A stretch of DNA of 64,000 nucleotides from Prochlorococcus sp. HOT208_60m_813I02 (GCA_002025865.1 MWOR01000148.1:32148-96147), one strand, 5' to 3'; counted from the first letter of the stretch, positions 1 to 12,026 are shown. The notes: generated from the letters alone by a model not told the origin. Made by a program: numbers and translations.

Positions 1-1011
1 ACAATCTTAGAAGTTTGCGATAATAACAATTTAGACCCAAGTCAGATTATTAAAGTAGTAATATTCCTTGCACAGTTCGAAGGCGAATTAAATGTCCCAA
101 TTCTTGCATGCATAAGAGGCGATCAACATATTAATGAAGTAAAGCTTTTTAACTTAATCAATAAACTTCATCACTTCAATCTCCTTAATCTTAAAAAGAT
201 TGAAGACAAAAATACTATCGAAAAAAATCTAGTTGATTTACCCTTGGGTTTTATCGGGCCAGATTTAGATAATAAAACTATTAAAGCTAGTTCTAATTGG
301 GAAAAAAAATGGACAAGAATAATTGACCATTCAGCAAGTGACCTTTCAAAGTTTATAAGTGGTGGGAATAAAGTTAATTTCCATAAAGTTTTTCAAGAAT
401 TTTCTTTTGATTCGAAAGACTATCTAATTGGGGATATCAGGAATGCCAAAAAAGGAGACAAGATAAGTATTTATGATGATGAAGAACTTAAAGAAAAAAA
501 AGGTATCGAAATTGGACATATTTTCCAACTAGGTCAAAAATATAGTGAGAAATTAAATGCAAAGTTCTCTGATAAGGACGGCCAGTTAAAAAATTTATGG
601 ATGGGTTGTTATGGAATAGGAGTGACAAGGATAGCTCAAGCTGCTATCGAACAGAATCATGACCAAAAAGGAATTTGTTGGCCTATCCAGATTTCTCCTT
701 TTGAAGTTATTATTATCCCAACAAACCTAAAAGATCCTATTCAAAGTGATCTTACTGAGCAAATCTATAACAACTTTTTAATTAATAAAATTGATGTCCT
801 TCTTGATGATAGAAACGATAGAGCTGGAGTGAAATTTAAAGATGCGGAATTAATTGGTATTCCTTTTCAGATAATTATTGGCAGAGATTCTATTAATAAA
901 GAAGTAGAACTTTTATGCAGAACAAATAATACTAAGCTTAAAATTAGCACTGATAAATTGTTAGAAACATTTATTACCGAATCTGAAATAATGTACAATA
1001 AAAATTCTTGA
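1..1011 (+). CDS. proS: Prolyl-tRNA synthetase, C-terminal part (5' truncated by window edge)
   Basis: Frame stays open from base 1 (TILEVCDNNNLDPSQ...). GCYGIGVTRIAQAAIEQ and the anticodon-binding C-terminal domain are ProS-like. Confidence 0.93.
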   Translation, partial: TILEVCDNNNLDPSQIIKVVIFLAQFEGELNVPILACIRGDQHINEVKLFNLINKLHHFNLLNLKKIEDKNTIEKNLVDLPLGFIGPDLDNKTIKASSNWEKKWTRIIDHSASDLSKFISGGNKVNFHKVFQEFSFDSKDYLIGDIRNAKKGDKISIYDDEELKEKKGIEIGHIFQLGQKYSEKLNAKFSDKDGQLKNLWMGCYGIGVTRIAQAAIEQNHDQKGICWPIQISPFEVIIIPTNLKDPIQSDLTEQIYNNFLINKIDVLLDDRNDRAGVKFKDAELIGIPFQIIIGRDSINKEVELLCRTNNTKLKISTDKLLETFITESEIMYNKNS

Positions 1012-1037
1012 GGCTTATTTTTTTTGGGAGCTTAGTT

Positions 1038-1475
1038 ATGTTACTGAAATTGACATCAAAAAATTTTTTTAAGAATCTTACAAAAGCTATATCTTTTGCA
1101 ATATCCTTAATTGTTGTTTTTACACTATTTAGTTCCCCTTCCATAGCTGCAAAAACTGCTATGACAGGTGACTATACAAAGGATACGATTTCAGTTGTTA
1201 AAACATTACAAACAGCTGTTGATACTCCAAAAGATTCTCCAAATAAAGATGAAGTAAGAAGTGAGGCTCTTACACTCATAACTGACTATATTTCCAGATA
1301 TAGAAATAGAGGGATGGTGAATAAAACTCAATCGTTTACAACAATGCAAACAGCATTAAATGCTATGGCAGGTCATTACAAAAACTTTGCAAGTAGACCT
1401 TTACCAGATAAACTTAAAGAGCGTTTAACCAAGGAATTTTCTCTTGCTGAAAAAATGGTTCTAAGAGAAAGTTGA
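1038..1475 (+). CDS. psb27: Photosystem II assembly protein Psb27 (lipoprotein-like N-terminus)
   Basis: TGDYTKDTISVVKTLQ...SRYRNR...YTMQTALNAMAGHY-like Psb27 pattern. Start placed at internal ATG 1038 rather than 1008, which overlaps proS. Confidence 0.88.
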   Translation: MLLKLTSKNFFKNLTKAISFAISLIVVFTLFSSPSIAAKTAMTGDYTKDTISVVKTLQTAVDTPKDSPNKDEVRSEALTLITDYISRYRNRGMVNKTQSFTTMQTALNAMAGHYKNFASRPLPDKLKERLTKEFSLAEKMVLRES

Positions 1476-1502
1476 TACAATTCATTTACTTTTTAAAAGT
1501 AA

Positions 1503-2867
<1,365 letters not shown>

Positions 2868-2882
2868 TTTAGTTCCAAATTA

Positions 2883-3890
2883 ATGAAAGAATCCTTTAGA
2901 CATTTTGAACATAAAAAAGTTGATCTCATTGGTCTGGGCAACGCAATAGTAGATATTATTGTAAATATTGAAGATGAGTTTCTTGAGATAAATAATCTGG
3001 ATAAAGGATCAATGAATCTAATTAATTCTGATGAATCTCAGAGATTGTTAGAAAATTGCAAAGTGATTAAACAAATTTCAGGTGGTTCCTCCGCAAATAC
3101 CGTTGTTTCTTTAGCAGAATTAGGCAATCATGTGCAGTTTATTGGAAGAGTGAAAAATGATCAATTTGGGAATTTCTTTTCTGACGATATAAAAAAAAGT
3201 AAAACAATATTTTATACTCCACCTACTATAGAAGGTGCTCCAACAGCTCATTCAATCATTTTGGTTACACCCGATGCACAAAGAACTATGTGCACTTACC
3301 TAGGAGCATCTGTAGAGTTTGAACCAAAAGACATTGACTTTACTGTAATTAAGGAAAGCAAATACTTATATTTAGAAGGATATTTATGGGACAGCGAATT
3401 AGCTAAAAAAGCTTTTATTAAAGCCGCCCAAATTGCAAAACAATCTAATACAAAAATAATCCTTTCTTTGTCTGATTCATTTTGTGTCGATAGACATCGT
3501 GAGAGTTTCTTGGAATTAATTTATGAATATGTAGATATTGTTTTTTGTAATGAATCCGAGGTGTTAAGTCTATTTAAAAATGATAAATTAGCAAGCTGCC
3601 AAGAAGACCTATCTTCCTTGTGTGAATTAGTCATAGTAACTCTTGGAAGCAATGGTTCTCTGATCGTTAACAAAAATAATGTTGAAATAATTGAGTCCAT
3701 AACGAAAGGCAAGATTATTGATACTACAGGAGCTGGAGATATCTATGCGGGAGGATTTATCCATGGATTAATAAACAATTATTCCTTAAAAAAATGCGGA
3801 GAGATAGCTTCAATTTGTGCGGGACAAATAATTACTCAATTAGGATCTAGATCAGATATTGATCTTAAAGAGTTAATAAAAAAAATTTAA
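2883..3890 (+). CDS. PfkB-family carbohydrate/adenosine kinase
   Basis: GLGNAIVDI, GGSSANTV and DTTGAGDIYAGGF PfkB signatures. Confidence 0.92.
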   Translation: MKESFRHFEHKKVDLIGLGNAIVDIIVNIEDEFLEINNLDKGSMNLINSDESQRLLENCKVIKQISGGSSANTVVSLAELGNHVQFIGRVKNDQFGNFFSDDIKKSKTIFYTPPTIEGAPTAHSIILVTPDAQRTMCTYLGASVEFEPKDIDFTVIKESKYLYLEGYLWDSELAKKAFIKAAQIAKQSNTKIILSLSDSFCVDRHRESFLELIYEYVDIVFCNESEVLSLFKNDKLASCQEDLSSLCELVIVTLGSNGSLIVNKNNVEIIESITKGKIIDTTGAGDIYAGGFIHGLINNYSLKKCGEIASICAGQIITQLGSRSDIDLKELIKKI

Positions 3891-4196
3891 TCAAATAGTC
3901 TTATTCAACCAATCATAATATTTCATGTCAGCATGGTATTTTTTGTAAATAATTTGAGGGACATCATATGTGGAATTTTTATTTAAGAATTCAATTAAAT
4001 AATCTTTAAATTCTAGTTTACTTTTAATTGTAATTTCAAATTCTTTATTTTCTTCAATATCATTATCCCACTTATAAATTGAAAAAATTTGCTTTATCGA
4101 AACACAAGCTGCAAGTTTATTTTGTACTAGTAATTTAGCCATACGCAAAGCATTTGCGTTACTTGATTCAGTTGTGATCAAAACTAATACTTCCAT
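3891..4196 (-). CDS. cutA: CutA1 divalent-ion tolerance protein
   Basis: Small CutA-like protein: LAACVSIKQIFSIYKWDNDIEENKEFEITIKSK. Confidence 0.88.
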   Translation of the reverse strand: MEVLVLITTESSNANALRMAKLLVQNKLAACVSIKQIFSIYKWDNDIEENKEFEITIKSKLEFKDYLIEFLNKNSTYDVPQIIYKKYHADMKYYDWLNKTI

Positions 4197-4209
4197 AATA
4201 GATTAAACA

Positions 4210-5007
4210 TCAATATTTTTTAATTATGTGATTTATCAAATTGTGATATTGATCAAAAGAGTAAGAATAATCATTTTTAACTTTCGGCCTTTTAACCAAA
4301 AATAACTTCATCTTACTTCCAGAAACTATACTCTCCCAGTTTTTCTGAGAATAACTTCCAGATTCTCTGCATAGAACATAATCTATCTCCCAAAAATCAC
4401 AAAGTTTTTTTTCTAAAATGCTTTTATTATTTTTACTCGGTTCAAGTATCGCTATGTTTGAATTTTTAATACATGATCCAAAAGCTTTAGTTATACTCTC
4501 ATAAGTTGGAAGTACCCTTGTAAATACATTTGCTTTACAATTCATATAATAATTAGCTGTATCGTTAAGGAATCTTGATCCTATTGCAAGAAGAATATTC
4601 TTATTCCTAATATCAACATTATTTATATCCTTTAAACGATCAATATAAAAAAAATTATTATTGTCATTTATTAGAGATTTCCTCTCAAATAGTAAAAGAG
4701 GTGTTTTAATCTCTTTACATGCATTATTAAGATTTTTAGAAATTATTACGGCAAACGGATGAGTAGCATCGACAACGCATGTAATTTTATTTTTATTTAT
4801 GAAATTAATTATTTGATCTTTATTATTTAATTTCCCCGTAATGATATGTAACTTTGGATTCTCAATATAAGCTTGCCCTGCTTTATGAGTTAAAACACTT
4901 GCAATGACTGAATAATTAAGTTCAAGAAGCCTATTAGCTATTACAGGTCCATCCGAAGTTCCTGATAGGATCCAAACATTTTTATAGCAATTTTCTTGAT
5001 TCTGCAT
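4210..5007 (-). CDS. cobK: Precorrin-6A reductase (CobK/CbiJ family)
   Basis: N-terminal GTSDGPVIA and VDATHPFA motifs. Confidence 0.82.
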   Translation of the reverse strand: MQNQENCYKNVWILSGTSDGPVIANRLLELNYSVIASVLTHKAGQAYIENPKLHIITGKLNNKDQIINFINKNKITCVVDATHPFAVIISKNLNNACKEIKTPLLLFERKSLINDNNNFFYIDRLKDINNVDIRNKNILLAIGSRFLNDTANYYMNCKANVFTRVLPTYESITKAFGSCIKNSNIAILEPSKNNKSILEKKLCDFWEIDYVLCRESGSYSQKNWESIVSGSKMKLFLVKRPKVKNDYSYSFDQYHNLINHIIKKY

Positions 5008-5035
5008 CAGTATGTCTTTAATTAAATAGTAAGTA

Positions 5036-5461
5036 ATGAATCATTGTTTAATTCAGGCGGTCATTAATAGCACTCCCCAAATGAGGTATACCAAAGAAAA
5101 CCAAACTCCAATTGCAGAAATGATTGTTAATTTTAAAGGATTACGTAGTGAAGATCCAACCAGAGATCTCAAGATCATAGGATGGGGAAATATTGCCCAA
5201 GAAATGGTAGATGAACTAAAGGAGGGGCAAAATATTGTTATTGAAGGACGTCTAAAGATGAATTCTGTCACGAGAAAAGACGGAACGAAAGAAAAGCAAC
5301 CAGAACTAACGGCTTCAAAAATTCATCAAATATCGCCAGTTGATGTTATTAAGTCTGATCAAAAAGAAAATAATGAGTCAATTGAAAATAAAGAAACCGC
5401 CAAACAATCTAGTTGGGATAGTTCACCTTTAGTACCTGAAGTTGACGAAATACCTTTTTAG
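5036..5461 (+). CDS. ssb: Single-stranded DNA-binding protein
   Basis: OB-fold SSB pattern and acidic C-terminal tip EVDEIPF. Confidence 0.92.
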   Translation: MNHCLIQAVINSTPQMRYTKENQTPIAEMIVNFKGLRSEDPTRDLKIIGWGNIAQEMVDELKEGQNIVIEGRLKMNSVTRKDGTKEKQPELTASKIHQISPVDVIKSDQKENNESIENKETAKQSSWDSSPLVPEVDEIPF

Positions 5462-5462
5462 A

Positions 5463-5672
5463 TCAAATATCAACATTATTTTCTTGAACACTTATAATAA
5501 ATTTGCTTATTTTTCTTTCAAGCGAGGCAAGTTCGCTTCTGATTTCTGGCCATTTACCCTTATCAAGATTTTCTAGTAGCCATGCTCTATCTTGATCAAG
5601 TTTTAAAATTAAATTTCCTTGATTTGCAGTATTAGGATCTTGCATAATACTAGTTAGCCTATTTAAACTCAT
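5463..5672 (-). CDS. Small conserved hypothetical protein (69 aa)
   Basis: Open frame filling the gap between ssb and the next gene; protein-like composition. Confidence 0.65.
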   Translation of the reverse strand: MSLNRLTSIMQDPNTANQGNLILKLDQDRAWLLENLDKGKWPEIRSELASLERKISKFIISVQENNVDI

Positions 5673-5686
5673 TCTACTAAATCAAA

Positions 5687-6217
5687 ATGAAGAAATACTT
5701 ATCGCCTGGAAACTTAATCGTAACCGCTGGGGGTATATTAGCTTTTGTTGGAATGACTGCTTATTTTACAGACTCAGTGAATTTAAGTGTACCTACTTTT
5801 TTTTATGGAGTACCTATTTTCCTAATTGGCTTAGGCTTAAAGACTTCCGAAATCCCTCCTGTAGAGTTATTTGACAAGACAAATTTTGCGACAAATAAAT
5901 TTAATAGACCAAAAGAACTAACAGCATTAGTTAAAGATGTTACAAGATGGAGGTATGGGATAAAAGCTCATCTTGAATCGTCATTAGAATCTTTAAATTT
6001 GTGGGACGAGGATAACCCCCCTCAATTAAAAGAAATAGAAGAAATTACAAAGGAAGAAAAAAATGGTCTCAGAATGCGTTTCGAACTAAACGCTGTCCCT
6101 CTAGAAAAATGGATTGAAAAACAAGAAAGATTAAATAGGTTTTTCGTCAAAGGTCTTGAATCAGAATTTATTATCGACGATAATAAAAAAGAATTTGATT
6201 TTATTCTCTTTTATTAA
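5687..6217 (+). CDS. DUF2854-like membrane protein
   Basis: Two N-terminal hydrophobic segments followed by a soluble domain; cyanobacterial DUF2854-like. Confidence 0.7.
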   Translation: MKKYLSPGNLIVTAGGILAFVGMTAYFTDSVNLSVPTFFYGVPIFLIGLGLKTSEIPPVELFDKTNFATNKFNRPKELTALVKDVTRWRYGIKAHLESSLESLNLWDEDNPPQLKEIEEITKEEKNGLRMRFELNAVPLEKWIEKQERLNRFFVKGLESEFIIDDNKKEFDFILFY

Positions 6218-6281
6218 ATATAGGGATATATTTGTAAAAACCTAATTTCTCAATTCAATCAAGTTTTTATGAATTTTAATA

Positions 6282-7133
6282 ATGAATGATTCTCAAAGAG
6301 TATCAATATTAAGCGAAGCACTTCCATATATACAAAGTTTCTCAGGTAGAAAAATTGTTATCAAGTATGGTGGTTCTGTTATGGAGAATGATAATTTAAA
6401 AAATGCTTTTTTTAGAGACATTGCACTTTTATCAACCGTTGGGGTTTGTCCGATAGTAATTCATGGAGGTGGACCAGAGATTAATAATTGGTTAAAGAAA
6501 TTAGAAATATCTCCTAAATTCGAAAATGGATTAAGAATTACCGATCAAAAAACAATGGAAATTGTCGAGATGGTTCTAATGGGTAGAGTTAACAAACAAA
6601 TTGTAAAAGGCATTAATAAAACTGGATCCTTAGCTGTAGGAATATCGGGTCTTGATGGCAAATTAATTCAATCTAGAGAACTAGGAGATGGTAGCCATGG
6701 GTTAGTGGGAGAGGTTACAAAAATCAATCCTGAAATATTAGAACCTCTTATTTCTAAGGGATACATCCCAATTATTTCTAGTATTGGATCAACCTTGGAG
6801 GGTATTTCCCATAACATTAATGCAGATTTTGTTGCAGGAGAAATTGCTGCTGCAATAAATGCAGAAAAACTTATTCTTCTCACAGATACTCAAGGGATCT
6901 TAAAAGAAAAAGATAACAAAAATAGTCTTGTTGAAAAAACTAATCTCAAAGAGGCAAGGGATTTTATTGATAAAAAAATTGTGACTGAAGGTATGATTCC
7001 AAAGACGGAATGCTGTATAAGAGCTTTAGCCCAAGGAGTCAAAGCAGCTCACATAATTGATGGAAGAATAGAACATTCATTACTTCTCGAGATTTTTACA
7101 AATTCCGGAATAGGTACAATGATAGTCGCCTAA
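6282..7133 (+). CDS. argB: Acetylglutamate kinase
   Basis: [19 protein letters not shown] and [14 protein letters not shown] motifs. Confidence 0.97.
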   Translation: MNDSQRVSILSEALPYIQSFSGRKIVIKYGGSVMENDNLKNAFFRDIALLSTVGVCPIVIHGGGPEINNWLKKLEISPKFENGLRITDQKTMEIVEMVLMGRVNKQIVKGINKTGSLAVGISGLDGKLIQSRELGDGSHGLVGEVTKINPEILEPLISKGYIPIISSIGSTLEGISHNINADFVAGEIAAAINAEKLILLTDTQGILKEKDNKNSLVEKTNLKEARDFIDKKIVTEGMIPKTECCIRALAQGVKAAHIIDGRIEHSLLLEIFTNSGIGTMIVA

Positions 7134-7136
7134 CCT

Positions 7137-8246
7137 ATGAAAACTTATGAGCAAGTTTTAGAAAGAGTAGAACTTGCTTTAGCTAAAGGTGAGTATCATT
7201 ATTGCATTGAATTTCTTTTGCCCATAATCGAATCATTTCCTTTATCAAGCAAAGAGGGAGTAAATTTAAGAACAATCTTAATTACTGCTCTGTGTGGTAT
7301 CAATAATAGGGAGGAGGCTAAAAGGTTTTGTAAAGAACTTCTAAAATCTTACGATAATAAGACGAGAGAAAATGCAAGATATTTGATGGAAGTTATAGAC
7401 TCTCCTGACATTAAAAAGCCAGAAAATTGGAACGTACAGTTTGAAAGCGACCCATCACTAAATAAAAAATCTCTTAACTCACTGCGCAAAAAAAGAGAAC
7501 TATTGAAGAAAAAAAAATTTATTAATTTAACTGAGACTCCAACTGGTGAAACAAAACCCTTTCAGAAAGGCTTTTCATTGATCATTTTTTTAATACTATT
7601 CCTATTAATTCCACTTTTAAGTGGCTGCGTTAAAATTGAAAATACTCTTGATCTTAGTGAACTTGATTCAATAAAAGATAATTTAGTGATAGAGAGTAAA
7701 TACATAAAGAAATTTCCTTGGCAATTAAAATTTGAAGAGAAGATGAAAGATATTTTTCCTGACGCAGAAATTAAACAAGACGAATCAACCTTTTCTATGA
7801 AACATAAAAATCTCAATTTAGAAGATACAAAACAAGTTCTTAAAATCACCCAAAATATAGCTGGAGAGTTAGCGGGAGAATCAACAAATATAGGAATTAA
7901 TACTACTCAAAAAAACTTCATTTTTTTTAAAAAATACTTTTACAGGTTAGATTTGGATCTAAATTCTATTCAAGGTATTGATAATTTAGAAATCATTTTC
8001 AAAATTATTCACCCTAATAAAGCTATCCTTACTGGTAAAAATAATTCGAATTTAGAAATCACAAAAAATCTAATAATTTGGAATTTAAATCAAGGGCAGA
8101 TAAATAGTCTTGAATTTTCTTTCTGGAGCCTCAACAAACTTTTGATTGGGATATCTATTATTTTAATAATTATAATATTGGCTTATTTATTAAGATTCTA
8201 TAGATTTAAATTAGGTTCAGATTTACCTCAACTTCCATCAAAGTAA
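7137..8246 (+). CDS. Membrane protein: TPR-like N-terminal region plus DUF3153-like domain
   Basis: Helical repeat-like N-terminus, TM plus LLSGC at residue ~164, extracytoplasmic domain, C-terminal TM. Confidence 0.65.
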   Translation: MKTYEQVLERVELALAKGEYHYCIEFLLPIIESFPLSSKEGVNLRTILITALCGINNREEAKRFCKELLKSYDNKTRENARYLMEVIDSPDIKKPENWNVQFESDPSLNKKSLNSLRKKRELLKKKKFINLTETPTGETKPFQKGFSLIIFLILFLLIPLLSGCVKIENTLDLSELDSIKDNLVIESKYIKKFPWQLKFEEKMKDIFPDAEIKQDESTFSMKHKNLNLEDTKQVLKITQNIAGELAGESTNIGINTTQKNFIFFKKYFYRLDLDLNSIQGIDNLEIIFKIIHPNKAILTGKNNSNLEITKNLIIWNLNQGQINSLEFSFWSLNKLLIGISIILIIIILAYLLRFYRFKLGSDLPQLPSK

Positions 8247-10520
8247 TTACAACTCTGCTGGATTAACATCTATTGTTAAAAAAACATTTTTTGGAATAAG
8301 TTTCCATAATATTGATCTATCAGGTAAAGGTAACTTTGTTCCTTCAGGACCATGTATTAATATCTGCCATCTAAATTTTTTACCGACTTTAGCAATTAAG
8401 CTAGGAGCAGGACCAATTAATTTCCAGTTCTTTTTCTCACAAAAACTGAGTAGATATTTTGCTAATTTTATTGCAATTGACTCAGTTAATTCATAATTTT
8501 CACCTGATAATTTAAGAAGGCAAATTGTGCAAAATGGAAATAAATTAGCATCTTTTCTCAATTTCGAGTTTTCACTTAAGAATCTTTCATAATCTCTTTT
8601 CTGAAGATATGAAATTACCGGGTGGTTAGGTTTATATGTTTGAAAAATTACTTTTCCTTTTTTTTGAGCCCTGCCTGCCCTGCCAGCTAATTGCAAAAAC
8701 AATTGTAATGATTTTTCTTCTGCCGAAATATCTGGGCGATGAAGCAACCCATCTGCTGCAATAACTACTGAAAGAGTAATATTGGGGATGTCAATCCCTT
8801 TTGCCAACATTTGAGTCCCCACAAGAATATCAGCATCGCCTTTAGAGAACTTTGAAAGAATATCTCTATGACCATCTTTCCCTGAGGTTGTATCTCTATC
8901 AAAACGAAGTACTCTTAAGTCAGGAAATTCTTCATTTAAAAACTCTATTACCCTTTGTGTACCTATTCCAAAAGGTTTAAAGGCAGTTGAATGACAATCT
9001 GGGCAACGATTGATCAATCTCGATTTATGATCACACCAATGACAGCTTAACCATTTTTTCCCTTGTGAACCGAGATGCACTGATAAAGGAACGTCACAGT
9101 TAGGGCAATTTATTAAATATCCGCAATTTCTACAACTTAAAAACCCACTGTGCCCCCTCCTAGGGATCAATATTATTGCCTGCTCTTTTTTTAAGCGTAG
9201 TTGAGGAAGCAATTGTAATAATTCATTGGAAAAAATTTTCATATTTCCTTTCTTGAACTCATCACGCATATCAATAATTCTTATTTCAGGAATCTCATTA
9301 CAAGATATCCTTTTAATCATTCTGACTAATTTAAAATTCGTTTCAAAAATACACTTTTTCCAAGTCTTCATTGATGGGGTTGCACTCCCAAAAATTAACT
9401 TTGCAGAATTCCTTTTTACTATTTCAATAGCAATCTCTCTTGCGTCATAACAAGGCATAGGACTATCTTGTTTATAAGAAACATCATGTTCTTCATCCAT
9501 GATTATTAATCCTAAATTTTTCATTGGAAGAAAAACAGCGGACCTTGTTCCTATTACTATTAAAGGTTCATTAGCATTATTAATTTTCTTCCAAACCACA
9601 GTTCTATGATTGGGAGAACAGTTACTATGATATTCGTAAACCACATTATTAAATCGCCGACTAAACCTATCAATAAGTTGAGGAATTAGTCCGATTTCTG
9701 GGGTTAGTATCAAACAACTTTTTTTCTTAAGAAATTGATCTTCAGCAATTCTCATATAAACTTCTGTTTTACCCGAACCTGTTTCGCCCCATAGAAGTAA
9801 AACATCTCCTGGTTTCATTGTTTGAAATTCTTGAAATGCAATTTTTTGCTCATTTGTAAGATTAGGTTTTTTCGTTGCAATATGATCATCTAAAAAGGAA
9901 TTTAATTTAGTATTTAGAATTTTTTTTCGTTTAGATTTAACAAGGTAATTTTTACTGACCATTGAGTTAATTAGAGTGTAATTAAAACCAGACTTTATTA
10001 ATTCACTTTGCCAATTACCTTTTTCAGGCAAAGTATTAATTAAAAAAAATTCCTTTTTGGTTAATGCATTTTTCTTTACATCAAATTCTTTTTTAATTTC
10101 AATCCATATTTGATCTTTAAAACCTTTAGAAAAATTCTTATATTTACCAATCCAGCCAGGAGGAAATGCAGTTTTAAACATTTTTAAATTACTAACCATA
10201 TAAAGAGAGGCTAGGGACTCTATAAATTCTCTCCAAGAGTCATCAATTATTTTTTTCTGCAAAATACTTTCAACAAACAAATATCTTATGCTTTTTATTC
10301 CAGTAATATTTGTTTCATCATTATTGATTGTCGAAATTTTTTTTTGGGAGATCACTAACCCATTCAATAATCTCCCTCTTAGTCTCACACTAACAATATC
10401 TCCAACTTCTGCCCCAAGATTATTCCCATCTAAATAGTAAAAGCTTTTATTACTACCTATATCAAGCAAAATTTCCAATTTGTAGGAGATATTTAATAAC
10501 TGATTACTTGCCGGCTTCAA
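8247..10520 (-). CDS. priA: Primosomal protein N' (PriA helicase), TTG start
   Basis: Walker A LLLWGETGSGKTEVY, DEEH box, paired CxxC zinc motifs (CRNCGYLINCPNCD). Confidence 0.96.
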   Translation of the reverse strand: MKPASNQLLNISYKLEILLDIGSNKSFYYLDGNNLGAEVGDIVSVRLRGRLLNGLVISQKKISTINNDETNITGIKSIRYLFVESILQKKIIDDSWREFIESLASLYMVSNLKMFKTAFPPGWIGKYKNFSKGFKDQIWIEIKKEFDVKKNALTKKEFFLINTLPEKGNWQSELIKSGFNYTLINSMVSKNYLVKSKRKKILNTKLNSFLDDHIATKKPNLTNEQKIAFQEFQTMKPGDVLLLWGETGSGKTEVYMRIAEDQFLKKKSCLILTPEIGLIPQLIDRFSRRFNNVVYEYHSNCSPNHRTVVWKKINNANEPLIVIGTRSAVFLPMKNLGLIIMDEEHDVSYKQDSPMPCYDAREIAIEIVKRNSAKLIFGSATPSMKTWKKCIFETNFKLVRMIKRISCNEIPEIRIIDMRDEFKKGNMKIFSNELLQLLPQLRLKKEQAIILIPRRGHSGFLSCRNCGYLINCPNCDVPLSVHLGSQGKKWLSCHWCDHKSRLINRCPDCHSTAFKPFGIGTQRVIEFLNEEFPDLRVLRFDRDTTSGKDGHRDILSKFSKGDADILVGTQMLAKGIDIPNITLSVVIAADGLLHRPDISAEEKSLQLFLQLAGRAGRAQKKGKVIFQTYKPNHPVISYLQKRDYERFLSENSKLRKDANLFPFCTICLLKLSGENYELTESIAIKLAKYLLSFCEKKNWKLIGPAPSLIAKVGKKFRWQILIHGPEGTKLPLPDRSILWKLIPKNVFLTIDVNPAEL

Positions 10521-10690
10521 AACTTTTTCTTAGTATTGGATTGTTGAACATTCCACAAAGTGTTTTTTGCACATTGTAAGTATCCTGCTCTTAAGGGAGA
10601 CATGAAGCTTTGATCATTGACTGAAAATTCAAAAAATGATCTGCCTGTCTGAGAAATCCCAAGACTTTTTACTTTAGGTAATCTATAGCA
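10517..10690 (-). other. Candidate small ORF upstream of and overlapping priA start; no canonical start codon in the N-terminal half
   Basis: 57 stop-free codons read by hand: CYRLPKVKSLGISQTGRSFFEFSVNDQSFMSPLRAGYLQCAKNTLWNVQQSNTKKKF*. Its TGA overlaps the priA TTG (TTGA). Confidence 0.4.
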
Positions 10691-10844
10691 CTATTTAAAT
10701 TTTTCAACAATTTAGAAAACTTTTTCTTTTTCTCATTTTGAAAAAAAGTTTTTTAAGCATTAAGGGGAACTTTACTACTAAATGTTCAAATTAGCCCTAA
10801 ATAAAATTTTATCTAGTTAAATTCACCGTAGAAAGGAGTCAATT

Positions 10845-12026
10845 ATGTGTCCAGTTGCAGCAGAATCAAAGAATTCCAAGCCTAGTTCAAAAAAAAAGAT
10901 CAATAAAAAAATTAATACAAATTTAGAAACAGTAGTTGAAGAAGATGGAATTAAAAATAGTCAAAATTTGCAGACATCTTCCGAGTTAAACGAAAGCAGT
11001 ATTGAAAAAAATAATGAATTTAGTGATTCTGAAGAAGAAGATAAAGGCCTTGGAAATATAAAGCTTGGTCCAAAAGGTATCTATACTGAAGATTCAATAA
11101 GAGTTTATCTCCAAGAAATTGGAAGAATTAGACTTTTAAGACCAGATGAAGAAATTGAACTGGCAAGAAAAATTGCTGACTTACTCCAATTAGAAGAACT
11201 AGCAACTCAATATGAGTCAGAGAAAGGGCATTTCCCATCAGTTAGAGAATGGGCCGAGTTAATAGATATGCCTCTTCCTAAATTCAGAAGGAGACTTCTT
11301 TTAGGCAGGAGAGCTAAAGAAAAAATGGTTCAATCAAATTTAAGATTAGTTGTTTCCATTGCAAAAAAATATATGAATAGAGGTTTATCATTTCAAGATT
11401 TAATCCAAGAGGGAAGTTTGGGTCTAATTAGGGCCGCGGAAAAATTTGACCATGAAAAAGGTTATAAATTCTCTACATACGCAACTTGGTGGATTCGCCA
11501 AGCTATTACAAGAGCAATTGCTGATCAAAGTAGAACTATTAGATTGCCAGTTCACTTATACGAGACAATATCTAGAATTAAAAAAACCACAAAAGTTCTT
11601 AGCCAAGAATTTGGAAGGAAACCTAGTGAAGAAGAAATCGCGGAAAGTATGGAAATGACAATTGAGAAATTAAGATTTATAGCCAAAAGTGCGCAACTTC
11701 CTATTTCTTTAGAAACGCCAATAGGGAAAGAAGAAGACTCAAGACTAGGAGACTTTATAGAGGCTGATATAGAAAATCCAGAGCAAGATGTTTCCAAAAC
11801 TTTATTAAGAGAAGATTTGGAAGGTGTATTAGCCACTCTAAGTCCAAGAGAAAGAGATGTTCTCAGATTGAGATATGGGATTGATGATGGAAGAATGAAA
11901 ACTCTTGAAGAAATTGGCCAGATTTTTGATGTAACTAGAGAAAGAATTAGACAAATAGAGGCAAAAGCCCTAAGAAAACTTAGACATCCAAATCGAAATG
12001 GGGTTTTAAAAGAATATATAAAATAA
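10845..12026 (+). CDS. rpoD: Principal (group 1) RNA polymerase sigma factor
   Basis: [18 protein letters not shown]...[13 protein letters not shown] and the region 4 HTH; preceded by aaggag RBS. Confidence 0.96.
   Translation: MCPVAAESKNSKPSSKKKINKKINTNLETVVEEDGIKNSQNLQTSSELNESSIEKNNEFSDSEEEDKGLGNIKLGPKGIYTEDSIRVYLQEIGRIRLLRPDEEIELARKIADLLQLEELATQYESEKGHFPSVREWAELIDMPLPKFRRRLLLGRRAKEKMVQSNLRLVVSIAKKYMNRGLSFQDLIQEGSLGLIRAAEKFDHEKGYKFSTYATWWIRQAITRAIADQSRTIRLPVHLYETISRIKKTTKVLSQEFGRKPSEEEIAESMEMTIEKLRFIAKSAQLPISLETPIGKEEDSRLGDFIEADIENPEQDVSKTLLREDLEGVLATLSPRERDVLRLRYGIDDGRMKTLEEIGQIFDVTRERIRQIEAKALRKLRHPNRNGVLKEYIK

Noticed and set aside
10730-10780. AAAACTTTTTC...GAAAAAAAGTTTT hairpin upstream of rpoD considered as a terminator of a hidden ncRNA
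   Set aside because: A/T-only stem in an AT-rich gap; not enough evidence for an RNA gene without expression data.
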